A DNA stretch of 64,000 bases from an uncultured Flavobacteriaceae bacterium (lineage in GTDB: Bacteria; Bacteroidota; Bacteroidia; Flavobacteriales; Flavobacteriaceae): assembly GCA_913052585.1 (NCBI GenBank), contig CAJXEB010000002.1, positions 18,978 through 82,977 on the forward strand. The letters run 5' to 3'. Positions 19,593-29,026 of this stretch are shown piece by piece. Each line of letters begins with the position of its first letter. Position 1 is the first letter of the stretch. A model generated the notes under the pieces. It saw only the letters and a program-made list of their open reading frames with translations, searched no databases and was not told where the DNA came from. A program made the position numbers and the translations under genes.

Positions 19593-19613
19593 CGAAATTT
19601 AGTAAGGAAAAAC

Positions 19614-19646
19614 CATACACGAACACGTTGCCCATAATTTGAGAAA
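19614..19646 (+). repeat. Partial copy (right end) of the 18667-18801 element
   Basis: CATACACGAACACGTTGCCCATAATTTGAGAAA matches 18782-18814 at 27 of 33 positions by eye. Confidence 0.6.
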
Positions 19647-19658
19647 CATCACAAGTCA

Positions 19659-20159
19659 ATGAAAATAATTCTATTAATGGTAATTCTTTTTTTCTCAACT
19701 TTATTTGGGTGCGAAACTGAAAATGATGACCGATTTGTTTTCTTCCTTCACAATCGATTTTTAGAAGAACACGAATTGAATGAATTGAATCCCGAATTCG
19801 GACGGACTGAATACAACGAAATTATTGCCGAATTTAAAAAAAGTGGTTTAAAAGTTATCAGCGAAAAAAGAAATGGAAATGTAAATGCAAGAGAGTACGC
19901 AGTCGGAATAGTAAACCAAATTGACAGTTTAATAAAAACATGAATTGAACCTCAAAAAATCACTGTAATTGGAACTTCAAAAGGTGGATATATGGCTCAA
20001 TACCTTTCGATTTTGGCAAATAATCAAAATTTGAATTTTGTGTTTATTGCAAGTTTTACGAATATCGACATTCAAAATATACCCGAAATTAATTATTGTG
20101 GAAATTTTCTAACGATTTACGAAAAGTCTAACCCATTTGGATTTCAAAAGAAACTTTAG
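19659..20159 (+). pseudogene. Alpha/beta-hydrolase lipoprotein with in-frame TGA, C-terminally truncated
   Basis: Reading through TGA 19941-19943 in the same frame gives ...IDSLIKT*IEPQKITVIGTSKGGYMAQYLS...INYCGNFLTIYEKSNPF..., with the GxSxG motif after the stop. Confidence 0.75.
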
Positions 20160-20181
20160 ATTTCAGAAAAGTAAAAGATAA

Positions 20182-20343
20182 GATCGTAAATGGGGTTTTA
20201 ATTGTTTTATATCAGGCTATTTAAATTTGATAGAAAACAAAATTATTTCTAAAGGAGGTGCTATTACGAAGTGTATTTTTTCATTTCCTGACGGCAAAAG
20301 ATTTCATTTTACAGATCCTTCAGGCAATGAACTTACAATATGA
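20182..20343 (+). pseudogene. C-terminal fragment of a VOC/glyoxalase-like protein
   Basis: Open frame without start: DRKWGFNCFISGYLNLIENKIISKGGAITKCIFSFPDGKRFHFTDPSGNELTI*. Confidence 0.55.
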
Positions 20344-20527
20344 TCTGATAAATAATAGCTCATCAAATTTTTCTATACATAAATTCCTTTTCTTTTAAAT
20401 ATAAAAAATATCAACTAACTGTATTTTAGTTGTTTAAGGTTGCTATTATTTTATAATGTTAATATTTGTTTAACCTATTTTGTTTTTTGTTAAACATTGT
20501 GTATTTTTACATTCTAAATATCATAGG

Positions 20528-21184
20528 ATGGCAAAAAAGAAAAACATTACCAGTACAGATATTATTTCATTTTATATGGAATATACATTAGAGCATAATG
20601 CTGCTCCAAAATCTGTTTATATTTTTGCGAAGAAATATAATTTTATAGAAGAAATATTTTATAAGTATTTTGGAAATTTTGCGGCTTTAGAGCAAATAAT
20701 TTTTAAAACATTTTTTGATAATACAATAACAATGCTAGAAAAAAGCGATGATTACCAATCGTATGATTCAAGAAATAAAATATTAAGTTTCTATTACTCT
20801 TTTTTCGAATTATTAACCGCCAATAGAAGTTATGTTGTTTACGCAATTGACGATAATAAAAACGACCTTAAAAAGTTACAATCGTTGCAACGATTAAAAC
20901 ATTGTTTCACAAATTATGTGGAAAGTTTAGACATAACACTACTTGAACTTAAGCAAGAAACCTTAGATAAGATCCAAAGCACAACTTTAAAAGAGTCTGC
21001 TTGGTTACAATTATTGTTAACGATGAAATATTGGTTAAATGATACCTCTCCTTCTTTTGAGAGAACAGACGTATTTATTGAAAAAGCAGTAAACACCAGT
21101 TTCGATGTTTTAAATATTAAACCATTAAAAAGTATTATCGATCTAGGTAAATTTTTATATAAGGACAAAACATTTATGAATTAA
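20528..21184 (+). CDS. TetR-family transcriptional regulator
   Basis: MAKKKNITSTDIISFYMEYTLEHNAAPKSVYIFAKKYNFIEEIFYKYFGNFAALEQIIF. Start shortened from 20480 to the ATG at 20528. Confidence 0.75.
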   Translation: MAKKKNITSTDIISFYMEYTLEHNAAPKSVYIFAKKYNFIEEIFYKYFGNFAALEQIIFKTFFDNTITMLEKSDDYQSYDSRNKILSFYYSFFELLTANRSYVVYAIDDNKNDLKKLQSLQRLKHCFTNYVESLDITLLELKQETLDKIQSTTLKESAWLQLLLTMKYWLNDTSPSFERTDVFIEKAVNTSFDVLNIKPLKSIIDLGKFLYKDKTFMN

Positions 21185-22497
21185 TGAAAACAATAGATAA
21201 AATACCAACATCAAAAATTCAAAGAGCCTCTAAATTGTTTCAAACTGGAGCAAAAGTTGGCGTAAATTATTTAAAATATTATGGAGATAAAATAGTAACT
21301 TCTGAAATAGATGCTAAAAAACGGCTTAATCAAAATAATGCAGAGGATATCTATGATGGTCTTAAAAACTTAAAAGGAAGTGCATTAAAAGTTGCACAAA
21401 TGTTAAGTATGGATAAGAGCATTTTACCGCAAGCCTATGTTGAAAAATTTTCATTATCTCAATTTTCTGTTCCTCCACTATCGCCACCATTGGTTATAAG
21501 ATCGTTTAAAAAATATTTTGGAAAACATCCAAATGAAATTTTCGACACTTTTGATGCAACTTCAGTGAATGCTGCGAGCATTGGTCAAGTTCACCAAGCT
21601 CAAAAGAATGGGATTAAACTTGCTGTGAAAATCCAGTATCCGGGAGTTGCTGAAAGTATATCTTCAGATCTATCGATGGTAAAGCCAATTGCGATAAAAA
21701 TGTTTAATTTAAAAGGCGAAAATTCTGGTAAATACTTCAAGGAAATAGAAGACAAATTAATTGAAGAAACCAATTATACATTAGAAGTAGAGCAAAGCAA
21801 AATTGTTGTTGAAGCTTGTAAACATATCCCTAATTTAGAATTTCCAAAATATTATGAAGAGTTGTCTTCCGAACGAATCATAACCATGGATTGGATGGAA
21901 GGTGAACATCTTTCGGAATTTACAGCGCATAACAAAAACCCAGAATTATCCAATCAATTAGGGCAAGCACTTTGGGATTTTTATATGTACCAAATACATC
22001 ATCTTAGAAAAGTACATGCAGATCCGCATCCTGGAAATTTTTTAATATCAAAAAAAGGAACTCTAATTGCAATTGATTTTGGTTGTATGAAAGAAGTTCC
22101 AGAAGAGTTTTATATTCCTTATTTTGAATTAGCCAATAAAGAAAGTATTAATAACAAAGCTATTTTTAAAGAAAAAATGTACGAACTTGAAATTCTTCGT
22201 AAAGAAGATTCTCCTGAAGAAATTGAATTTTTTACTAAAATGTTTCACGAAATGTTAAGCCTGTTTACACAACCTTTTCATTCAGAAACATTCGATTTTT
22301 CAGATCCCATATTTTTTGAAAAAATTGCAACATTAGGTGAAAAATTTAGCAAAGACAAGGAGCTACGTAAAATGAATGGTAATAGAGGGTCCAAGCATTT
22401 TATTTACATAAACAGAACCTTTTTTGGATTGTTTAACTTAATGTTCGATTTAAAAGCCAAAGAAGTTAAAATAAATAATTTTAAATCATACCAATAA
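21184..22497 (+). CDS. ABC1/AarF/UbiB-family atypical kinase
   Basis: KGSALKVAQMLSMD (KxGQ-like), ASIGQVHQAQ, VKIQYPGV, HADPHPGNFLI, AIDFGCMK. Confidence 0.93.
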   Translation: MKTIDKIPTSKIQRASKLFQTGAKVGVNYLKYYGDKIVTSEIDAKKRLNQNNAEDIYDGLKNLKGSALKVAQMLSMDKSILPQAYVEKFSLSQFSVPPLSPPLVIRSFKKYFGKHPNEIFDTFDATSVNAASIGQVHQAQKNGIKLAVKIQYPGVAESISSDLSMVKPIAIKMFNLKGENSGKYFKEIEDKLIEETNYTLEVEQSKIVVEACKHIPNLEFPKYYEELSSERIITMDWMEGEHLSEFTAHNKNPELSNQLGQALWDFYMYQIHHLRKVHADPHPGNFLISKKGTLIAIDFGCMKEVPEEFYIPYFELANKESINNKAIFKEKMYELEILRKEDSPEEIEFFTKMFHEMLSLFTQPFHSETFDFSDPIFFEKIATLGEKFSKDKELRKMNGNRGSKHFIYINRTFFGLFNLMFDLKAKEVKINNFKSYQ

Positions 22498-22505
22498 ACA
22501 AAACC

Positions 22506-23204
22506 ATGAAAACAAAAATATTGGACTACGAAAAAACAAACGGTCAACAATTAAATGGATTTACTGTTGAAGATATAGGAGACGATCATTTATTTACGGG
22601 TCTTGAAACCCCTATGAAAGCAAATGCATTTTCTATTACGGATGAAGAAAAGAAAAAAAAGATAGCTTTTCATTTTGAAGAAATCATGGACGTAATGGGT
22701 TTAGACCTTAATGATGATTCCTTAAAAGGAACCCCAGAAAGAGTTGCTAAAATGTATATTGATGAAATATTTAGTGGTTTAAATCCTAAAAATAAACCAA
22801 AAATTGCACTCTTCGATAATAAATACCAATATAATCAAATGTTGGTCGAGAAGAACATCACATTCTATTCTAATTGCGAACATCATTTTGTTCCCATTAT
22901 GGGAAAAGCTCATTTAGCTTATATTTCGTCAGGAAAAGTAATTGGATTATCAAAACTTAATAGAATTGTACAGTATTATGCAAAACGCCCTCAAGTTCAG
23001 GAACGTTTAACCAATCAAATAGCAAGTGAATTAACCGAAGTTTTAGGCACAAAAGATATTGCAGTTATCATCGATGCCAAACATTTGTGCGTATCTTCAC
23101 GTGGTATTAAAGACGAAACTTCAGCAACCGTAACTTCGTATTATGGAGGCGTATTTAATACGCCACAAAAAATTACTGAGTTACAAAATTATATAAATAA
23201 TTAA
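22506..23204 (+). CDS. folE: GTP cyclohydrolase I
   Basis: GTPERVAKMYIDEIF, SNCEHHFVPIMGKAHLAY, VIGLSKLNRIV, KHLCVSSRGIKDETSATVT. Confidence 0.96.
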   Translation: MKTKILDYEKTNGQQLNGFTVEDIGDDHLFTGLETPMKANAFSITDEEKKKKIAFHFEEIMDVMGLDLNDDSLKGTPERVAKMYIDEIFSGLNPKNKPKIALFDNKYQYNQMLVEKNITFYSNCEHHFVPIMGKAHLAYISSGKVIGLSKLNRIVQYYAKRPQVQERLTNQIASELTEVLGTKDIAVIIDAKHLCVSSRGIKDETSATVTSYYGGVFNTPQKITELQNYINN

Positions 23205-23231
23205 AACTTTAGTATATTGTAAAAACACATT

Positions 23232-23774
23232 ATGAAACGAATACTAATACTATGCCTTATGCTCTCTATTTTCAATAAATCTGTATCGCAATCTACTCCA
23301 TCGGAATCTATTTATGATATTCAAATAAACCAACTAAATGGGGATCCGCTTGACCTATCAACTTATAAAGATAAATACATTTTATTTGTCAATGTGGCTT
23401 CAAAATGTGGGTTTACAGGACAATATGAAGATTTGCAAAAGCTTTACGAAACTTATAATGATAAACTAATGATTATTGGTGTTCCTTGTAACCAATTTGG
23501 AGGACAAGAACCCGGAACTTCAGAAGATATACAAACTTTTTGTCAATCAAATTACGGGGTTTCATTTGTGATGACTGAAAAAATAGATGTCAAAAGAGAA
23601 AATCAACATCCTTTATACCAATGGCTAACTGATGAGTCTAAAAATGGAAAAACCAGTACAACGGTAAAGTGGAATTTCCAAAAATATTTAGTGGGTAAAA
23701 ATGGAGAGTTTATTGATTATTATTATTCGGTTACCAAACCTATGAGCAGTAAAATAACAAAATATCTAAAATAA
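23232..23774 (+). CDS. Glutathione peroxidase-family protein
   Basis: NVASKCGFTGQYEDLQKLYETY, VPCNQFGGQEPGTSEDIQTFC, KWNFQKYLV. Confidence 0.94.
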   Translation: MKRILILCLMLSIFNKSVSQSTPSESIYDIQINQLNGDPLDLSTYKDKYILFVNVASKCGFTGQYEDLQKLYETYNDKLMIIGVPCNQFGGQEPGTSEDIQTFCQSNYGVSFVMTEKIDVKRENQHPLYQWLTDESKNGKTSTTVKWNFQKYLVGKNGEFIDYYYSVTKPMSSKITKYLK

Positions 23775-23848
23775 ATTTCATGTAAATTTGTAGTGTTTAG
23801 AACTCTTATGCGTTTGTATTAGTTTTATAACTACTTAAAATTTAGAAA

Positions 23849-24310
23849 ATGAAATTATATAAATTCACCCTTGTATTTTTAGTTATCAACTTTGGGGCTT
23901 TAGCAATAGGAAGCTGGTTAATGGATAATGGTCCAATGACAGATTGGTACAGAAACCTTAATCAAGCGCCTTGGTCACCTCCAGGTTGGGTTTTTGGAGT
24001 AGCTTGGACCACTATCATGATTTGTTTTTCCATATACATGGCTTATTTATTTAAGTTTTTTAAAGGCACTAGATTAATAGTTCTTTTTGGAATTCAATTT
24101 GTACTCAATATAATTTGGAATTACATCTTTTTTAATCAACACCTAATGGGTCTGGGATTGATTGTTATTGTCAGTTTAACAATTATCGTAGGTACTTTTC
24201 TAATGAGCTATTATAATAAAATGAAACTTAAAAGTTTACTGGTACTACCCTATTTTTTATGGTTACTAATTGCAACTTCCTTAAACACTTATATATACCT
24301 TTATAATTAA
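23849..24310 (+). CDS. TspO/MBR-family protein
   Basis: WYRNLNQAPWSPPGWVFGVAWTTIM and five TM segments. Confidence 0.93.
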   Translation: MKLYKFTLVFLVINFGALAIGSWLMDNGPMTDWYRNLNQAPWSPPGWVFGVAWTTIMICFSIYMAYLFKFFKGTRLIVLFGIQFVLNIIWNYIFFNQHLMGLGLIVIVSLTIIVGTFLMSYYNKMKLKSLLVLPYFLWLLIATSLNTYIYLYN

Positions 24311-24690
24311 TGGAATTAGACTTTATAAATAATGTTAATGAATTCGATGAAAGTGTTGTTAGATTATATAACTTCAATAAAGAGGAAGCAATTTTGTTTA
24401 GAGATTTAATCAAAACTGTTATTATAGAAAACACTACAAGGCTAGATCTTTCTAAAGTACCTTTTATTGAAAACAGAAATTGTAATCTAATTCTAGGGCA
24501 TTTTAAAACAGATGAAGGAATTCTAAGTAGTGATCATAAAACTTTTTATTGTGCTTTAACAAAAGAAGCATATATAACTATAATAAGTCTTTTAGAACCA
24601 TTTTGCACTAAAGAAACAAAGGGCTATCAATATTTATATGATATTGACAACCCAATAGATTTTTTATTTTCACCAGCTGGTACTTGGTAA
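24310..24690 (+). CDS. Conserved hypothetical protein
   Basis: 126-aa ORF, TAATGG overlap with the tspO-like stop; coding-like. Confidence 0.65.
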   Translation: MELDFINNVNEFDESVVRLYNFNKEEAILFRDLIKTVIIENTTRLDLSKVPFIENRNCNLILGHFKTDEGILSSDHKTFYCALTKEAYITIISLLEPFCTKETKGYQYLYDIDNPIDFLFSPAGTW

Positions 24691-24806
24691 TTAATTACCC
24701 TTGTACTAACAATGCTTTAATTTTTATAGCCTTTTCAAAATGATCTAATTGATTTTTTTTATCCACTAAGTGGTAGTTTATATCAATAATTTTTGATGAT
24801 CATTGT

Positions 24807-26087
24807 TTAATTTCTCCTATCATTAGACCTTCTATTTCTATTGGAAGGTTTTGAAGAACTTCTACTACTATTACTATTTTTTGAAGAGTTTCGGTTTCCA
24901 GAATTTCGGTTTCCTCCACCTCCACCTTGCTTTATAGGCTTGGTTGATGCATTTGGATCTGGTTCAAAACCTTCAACAATCTCTACAGGAATTTTAATTC
25001 CTACTAGTTTTTGAATGTCTCTTAAAAATTCTGTTTCATCGGCACTTACTAGAGATAAAGCTTCTCCACTTGCTCCTGCCCTACCAGTTCTACCAATTCT
25101 ATGAACGTAATCTTCAGAAATATTAGGCAATTCAAAATTAATAACGTGAGGTAATAAAGGAATATCCAATCCTCGGGCAGCAATATCGGTAGCTACTAAA
25201 ACACGAACCGTACTCTTTTTAAAACCAGCTAATGCTTTAGTTCGAGCACCTTGCGATTTGTTACCATGAATTGCTGCTGCAGAAATTCCAGATTTTACCA
25301 TTTTTTCACAAAGACGGTTAGCACCGTGTTTTGTTCTAGTAAAAACTAACACTTGTTTCCAATCACCTTCAGAAATTAATTTTATAATCAATCCCGTTTT
25401 TTTATCTTTTGCTACCCGATACACCTTTTGCTCAATAGCATCTACGGTTGTATTTTCAGGTGTCGCTTCAACCATTACAGGATGATTTAAAAAGTCACTT
25501 GCTAATTTTTTAATTTCTTTAGAAAAAGTAGCTGAAAACAATAAATTCTGCCTTTTTCTAGGCACTAAAGCAATAATTTTTCTTATATCTCTAAGAAAAC
25601 CCATATCAAGCATACGGTCAGCTTCATCCAATACTAAAATTTCAATATTTGAAAGTGATAATAATCCTTGATTTTGTAAATCTAACAAACGACCTGGTGT
25701 TGCCACCAAAACATCTATTCCATTACGCAGCGTTGCTACCTGTGGTCTTTGATTTACACCTCCAAAAATAACGGTAGAGCGAATATCTAAAAACTCACTA
25801 TACGATTTTACATTGCTATGTACTTGTGCTGCTAATTCTCTTGTTGGAGTTAACACTAATGCACGTATAGGTCTTTTTCTTAATGTTTGACCTTGAGATA
25901 ATATTTGAAGCATTGGCAGGGTAAAACCAGCCGTTTTTCCAGTTCCAGTTTGAGCAGATGCTAAAATATCTTTTCGTTCTAAAATTAATGGTATTGCTTT
26001 TTGTTGAATTGGTGACGGCGAAGTATAGCCTTGTTTGCTAACGGCGTCCAATAAGGCTTTAGATAAGCCTAATGATTTAAATGACAT
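24807..26087 (-). CDS. DEAD-box RNA helicase with low-complexity Gly/Asn/Arg/Ser C-terminal tail
   Basis: Q motif [62 protein letters not shown]. Confidence 0.96.
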   Translation of the reverse strand: MSFKSLGLSKALLDAVSKQGYTSPSPIQQKAIPLILERKDILASAQTGTGKTAGFTLPMLQILSQGQTLRKRPIRALVLTPTRELAAQVHSNVKSYSEFLDIRSTVIFGGVNQRPQVATLRNGIDVLVATPGRLLDLQNQGLLSLSNIEILVLDEADRMLDMGFLRDIRKIIALVPRKRQNLLFSATFSKEIKKLASDFLNHPVMVEATPENTTVDAIEQKVYRVAKDKKTGLIIKLISEGDWKQVLVFTRTKHGANRLCEKMVKSGISAAAIHGNKSQGARTKALAGFKKSTVRVLVATDIAARGLDIPLLPHVINFELPNISEDYVHRIGRTGRAGASGEALSLVSADETEFLRDIQKLVGIKIPVEIVEGFEPDPNASTKPIKQGGGGGNRNSGNRNSSKNSNSSRSSSKPSNRNRRSNDRRN

Positions 26088-26203
26088 AAATGAATTTATA
26101 AATGACTAAAGATCTAGCCATTTTTTGTTTTTGGCAAAGATACATTTTATTAATCTATAAATGCTTTTATCAATAAATGATAAAATCGCTATAAAATATT
26201 ATT

Positions 26204-26262
26204 GTCAGGATTAGAGGATTCGAACCTTTGACCGTTACTCCCCTGACCAGCAATTACCTAAA
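26204..26262 (-). other. tRNA 3'-half-like remnant (T-arm GGTTCGAATCC)
   Basis: Reverse complement CTGGTCAGGGGAGTAACGGTCAAAGGTTCGAATCCTCTAATCCTGACA; no matching 5' half found. Confidence 0.35.
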
Positions 26263-26395
26263 TAAAACTACATCCCTAATGTTATAAAAATAGTGAAATT
26301 ATCAATTGAGAATTAAGATTTTTATGGTGTTCAAGTGTTTTGTGAACAAAATATTTCCGTTCCTTGAATGAAATAGCTAGTTCCTTAAAAGAGTC

Positions 26396-26426
26396 TTTGT
26401 TTAAAAAGGATCCTGATCTAGGTTTG
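26396..26426 (+). promoter_or_regulatory. Bacteroidota promoter TTTG-N19-TAGGTTTG
   Basis: -33 TTTG at 26396-26399, -7 TAGGTTTG at 26419-26426, ATG at 26450. Confidence 0.7.
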
Positions 26427-26449
26427 TATTAAATATCAAAATAAACTAG

Positions 26450-28948
26450 ATGAAACATTTTTACTTTTTTACAGCTCTCCTTTTTTTTAGTGTCTTTGCT
26501 GTGCAGGCACAAACAACAGCTATTCCAGATGCTAATTTTGAAAACTATCTAGAAACACACGATGCTAGTGGTGTCGTGGTTCCTTTTGGAGATCCTACCG
26601 CAATGGGTAATGGGATTGCTAATGATCAACTAGTGACCACCGCAAATATTAATGCGGTAACAGATTTATATGTTTCTTCTGTAGGAAACATTGCAGATTT
26701 AACTGGTATTCAGGATTTTGCTGCTTTAGATATTCTTATATGTGAGGGAAATGAAATAACTAATTTAGACCTTAGTCAAAACAGTTTGCTTACAGTTCTG
26801 TTTGCTAATGCCAACCAATTAATACAATTAAATGTACAGAATGGTAATAATATAAATGTTACCAGCTTTATGACAAGTAATAATCCTGATTTATATTGTA
26901 TTCAGGTTGATGATGTAAACTTTTCAACCACAAATTGGACTGCCATTGATTCACAATCAAGTTTTAGTCTTTCTTGTGGAACATTAAGTGGTGTCGTATC
27001 TTATGACTGTACTTCAGCAGCACCTCAACAAAATGTTCAATTAAAAGCAACTGCTTCTAACTCTGGAAATATTTATTACACAACGACTAACATTCTTGGA
27101 GAATATGCCTTTAACATTAATGAAAATGGTCCTATAATAATTGAAAATGTTGCTCCAAATTTGATGTCTACTCCTGCTAATCATACAAACACGTCTAATG
27201 GACAAGATATTCCTGGACAAGATTTCTGTGTGGACAGTATTAATATTGGTGACGATGTACACATAACCCTAGTGCCTCTTACCCCAGCTCCTAGACCTGG
27301 ATTTCCTAGTTTATATAAAATGTGCTATGGAAACTATGGAAGTACAACCGTAAGTGGAGATATTACATTTACCTATGAAGATGCTAAAATAGGAAGTGTT
27401 TCTTCTTCTGATTCTTTTACTCAAAATAACAATGTCTTAACTTGGAATTACACCAACCTAGCACCTTTTGAAATACGATGTATTGATGTAATACTTAATG
27501 TAAACCCTGCAACAGGACCAAATGCAGTAATTGCAGGCGATTTTATTTTTAATTCTGTTGTAATAAACCCTACTGCTGGAGACATCTTCGTGCAAGATAA
27601 TTATTTTCAAACAGAAGAAACAGTAGTTAATGGTTATGACCCTAATGATGTTACTATTTTTGAAGGTCCCTATATACAACCTTCTCAATCTTCAGATTAT
27701 TTAAACTTTAGAATTCGTTTTCAAAATACAGGAACAGCTTCTGCTATAAATATTGATGTAAAAACAGATTTAGATGCCAATCTGGATTTGTCAACATTTA
27801 CACTTTTAGGATCGTCTCATACTATGAATACTAGTATAGTAAATCAGGATGAAGTTACTTTTTCTTTTCCTAATATTAACCTGGATTATGAAGCTAATGA
27901 CGAACCAGCTAGTCACGGTTGGGTAACTTTCAAGATAAAACCAGTTGCAGGTTTTGCTATTGGAGACATTATTAGTTCTCAAGCATCCATCTATTTCGAT
28001 ACCAACGCTGCTATAATAACAAACAATGCTACCGTTCAAATTGCTCCACCAAGCTTAACGTACGTACCAGATAATAATTTTGAAAACTACATAGAAACAC
28101 ACGATGCTAGTGGTGCACTTGTTGGTCTAGGTGGTGCAGGTAACATGGGGAATGGTGCTGCAAATGATGATTATGTAACTACTGCAAATATTAATACGGT
28201 AATGAGTATTGATTTAGAAGATCTAGAGATAGCATCTTTAACTGGAATTGAAGATTTTGTTGGACTAGAATTTTTGTACTGTCATACTAATTCAATTTCT
28301 AATTTAGATGTTTCTTCAAATGTAAACTTAACAACTTTACTTTGTGCTAGTAATGCATTAACAACTTTAGATGTTACTCAAAACCCAAATTTAACCTATT
28401 TGGCATGCAGTCAAAATCAGATTTCAAGTTTATCTATAAATAATTCAAGCCTTTTAATAGAATTAATAATTACGGATAATTTATTCGCAAATTTTGATGC
28501 ATCAGGTTTCCCTAATCTAATTGATTTTAGATGTGATATCAACCAATTAACAAGTCTGAATGTTGCCAACGGGAATAATATAAATTTTATCTCTTTTGAA
28601 GCAGCAAACAACCCTAATTTAATTTGTATAGAAGTAGATGACGCAGCGTGGAGCACAACAAACTGGACAAATATTGACCCAGCTAGTAGCTTTAGTGAAG
28701 ACTGTAGTTTAAGTGCAAATGATTTTGAGGAAGTTATTTTTTCTATATACCCTAATCCTGCGCAATCAACTATACAAATCTCAGGATTATTGTCTGTAGA
28801 GAAGTACACATTGTATAACGCAATAGGAGTTCAGGTTGCTAGAGGAGAAGTCCAAGACAACGCTGTGATAAACGTACAATCATTAACAACAGGATTGTAT
28901 TTCTTGAAATTTGAAAATGGCAATACCATTAAGTTTATTAAGGAATAA
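26450..28948 (+). CDS. Secreted LRR-type protein with T9SS type-A C-terminal sorting domain and duplicated N-terminal module
   Basis: Signal peptide; LRR-like LTGIQDFAALDILICEGNEITNLDLSQN; C-terminal IYPNPAQSTIQISG...YTLYNAIGVQVARGEV...LTTGLYFLKFENGNTIKFIKE. Confidence 0.9.
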   Translation: MKHFYFFTALLFFSVFAVQAQTTAIPDANFENYLETHDASGVVVPFGDPTAMGNGIANDQLVTTANINAVTDLYVSSVGNIADLTGIQDFAALDILICEGNEITNLDLSQNSLLTVLFANANQLIQLNVQNGNNINVTSFMTSNNPDLYCIQVDDVNFSTTNWTAIDSQSSFSLSCGTLSGVVSYDCTSAAPQQNVQLKATASNSGNIYYTTTNILGEYAFNINENGPIIIENVAPNLMSTPANHTNTSNGQDIPGQDFCVDSINIGDDVHITLVPLTPAPRPGFPSLYKMCYGNYGSTTVSGDITFTYEDAKIGSVSSSDSFTQNNNVLTWNYTNLAPFEIRCIDVILNVNPATGPNAVIAGDFIFNSVVINPTAGDIFVQDNYFQTEETVVNGYDPNDVTIFEGPYIQPSQSSDYLNFRIRFQNTGTASAINIDVKTDLDANLDLSTFTLLGSSHTMNTSIVNQDEVTFSFPNINLDYEANDEPASHGWVTFKIKPVAGFAIGDIISSQASIYFDTNAAIITNNATVQIAPPSLTYVPDNNFENYIETHDASGALVGLGGAGNMGNGAANDDYVTTANINTVMSIDLEDLEIASLTGIEDFVGLEFLYCHTNSISNLDVSSNVNLTTLLCASNALTTLDVTQNPNLTYLACSQNQISSLSINNSSLLIELIITDNLFANFDASGFPNLIDFRCDINQLTSLNVANGNNINFISFEAANNPNLICIEVDDAAWSTTNWTNIDPASSFSEDCSLSANDFEEVIFSIYPNPAQSTIQISGLLSVEKYTLYNAIGVQVARGEVQDNAVINVQSLTTGLYFLKFENGNTIKFIKE

Positions 28949-28974
28949 TTATAAATATTTTTTCGAGTAATATT

Positions 28975-29005
28975 ATTGCTTTAAAAAGTACTGTTTGTAT
29001 ATTTG
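28975..29005 (+). promoter_or_regulatory. Promoter ATTG-N19-TATATTTG for the histidine kinase gene
   Basis: TTG 28976-28978 and TATATTTG 28998-29005 with 19-nt spacing; overlaps the ORF-track start. Confidence 0.6.
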
Positions 29006-29026
29006 AGACTAACCAATCTATTATTT

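Noticed and set aside
28417-28809. 130-aa minus-strand ORF
   Set aside because: Antisense to the well-supported T9SS LRR gene; its length reflects LRR codon periodicity.
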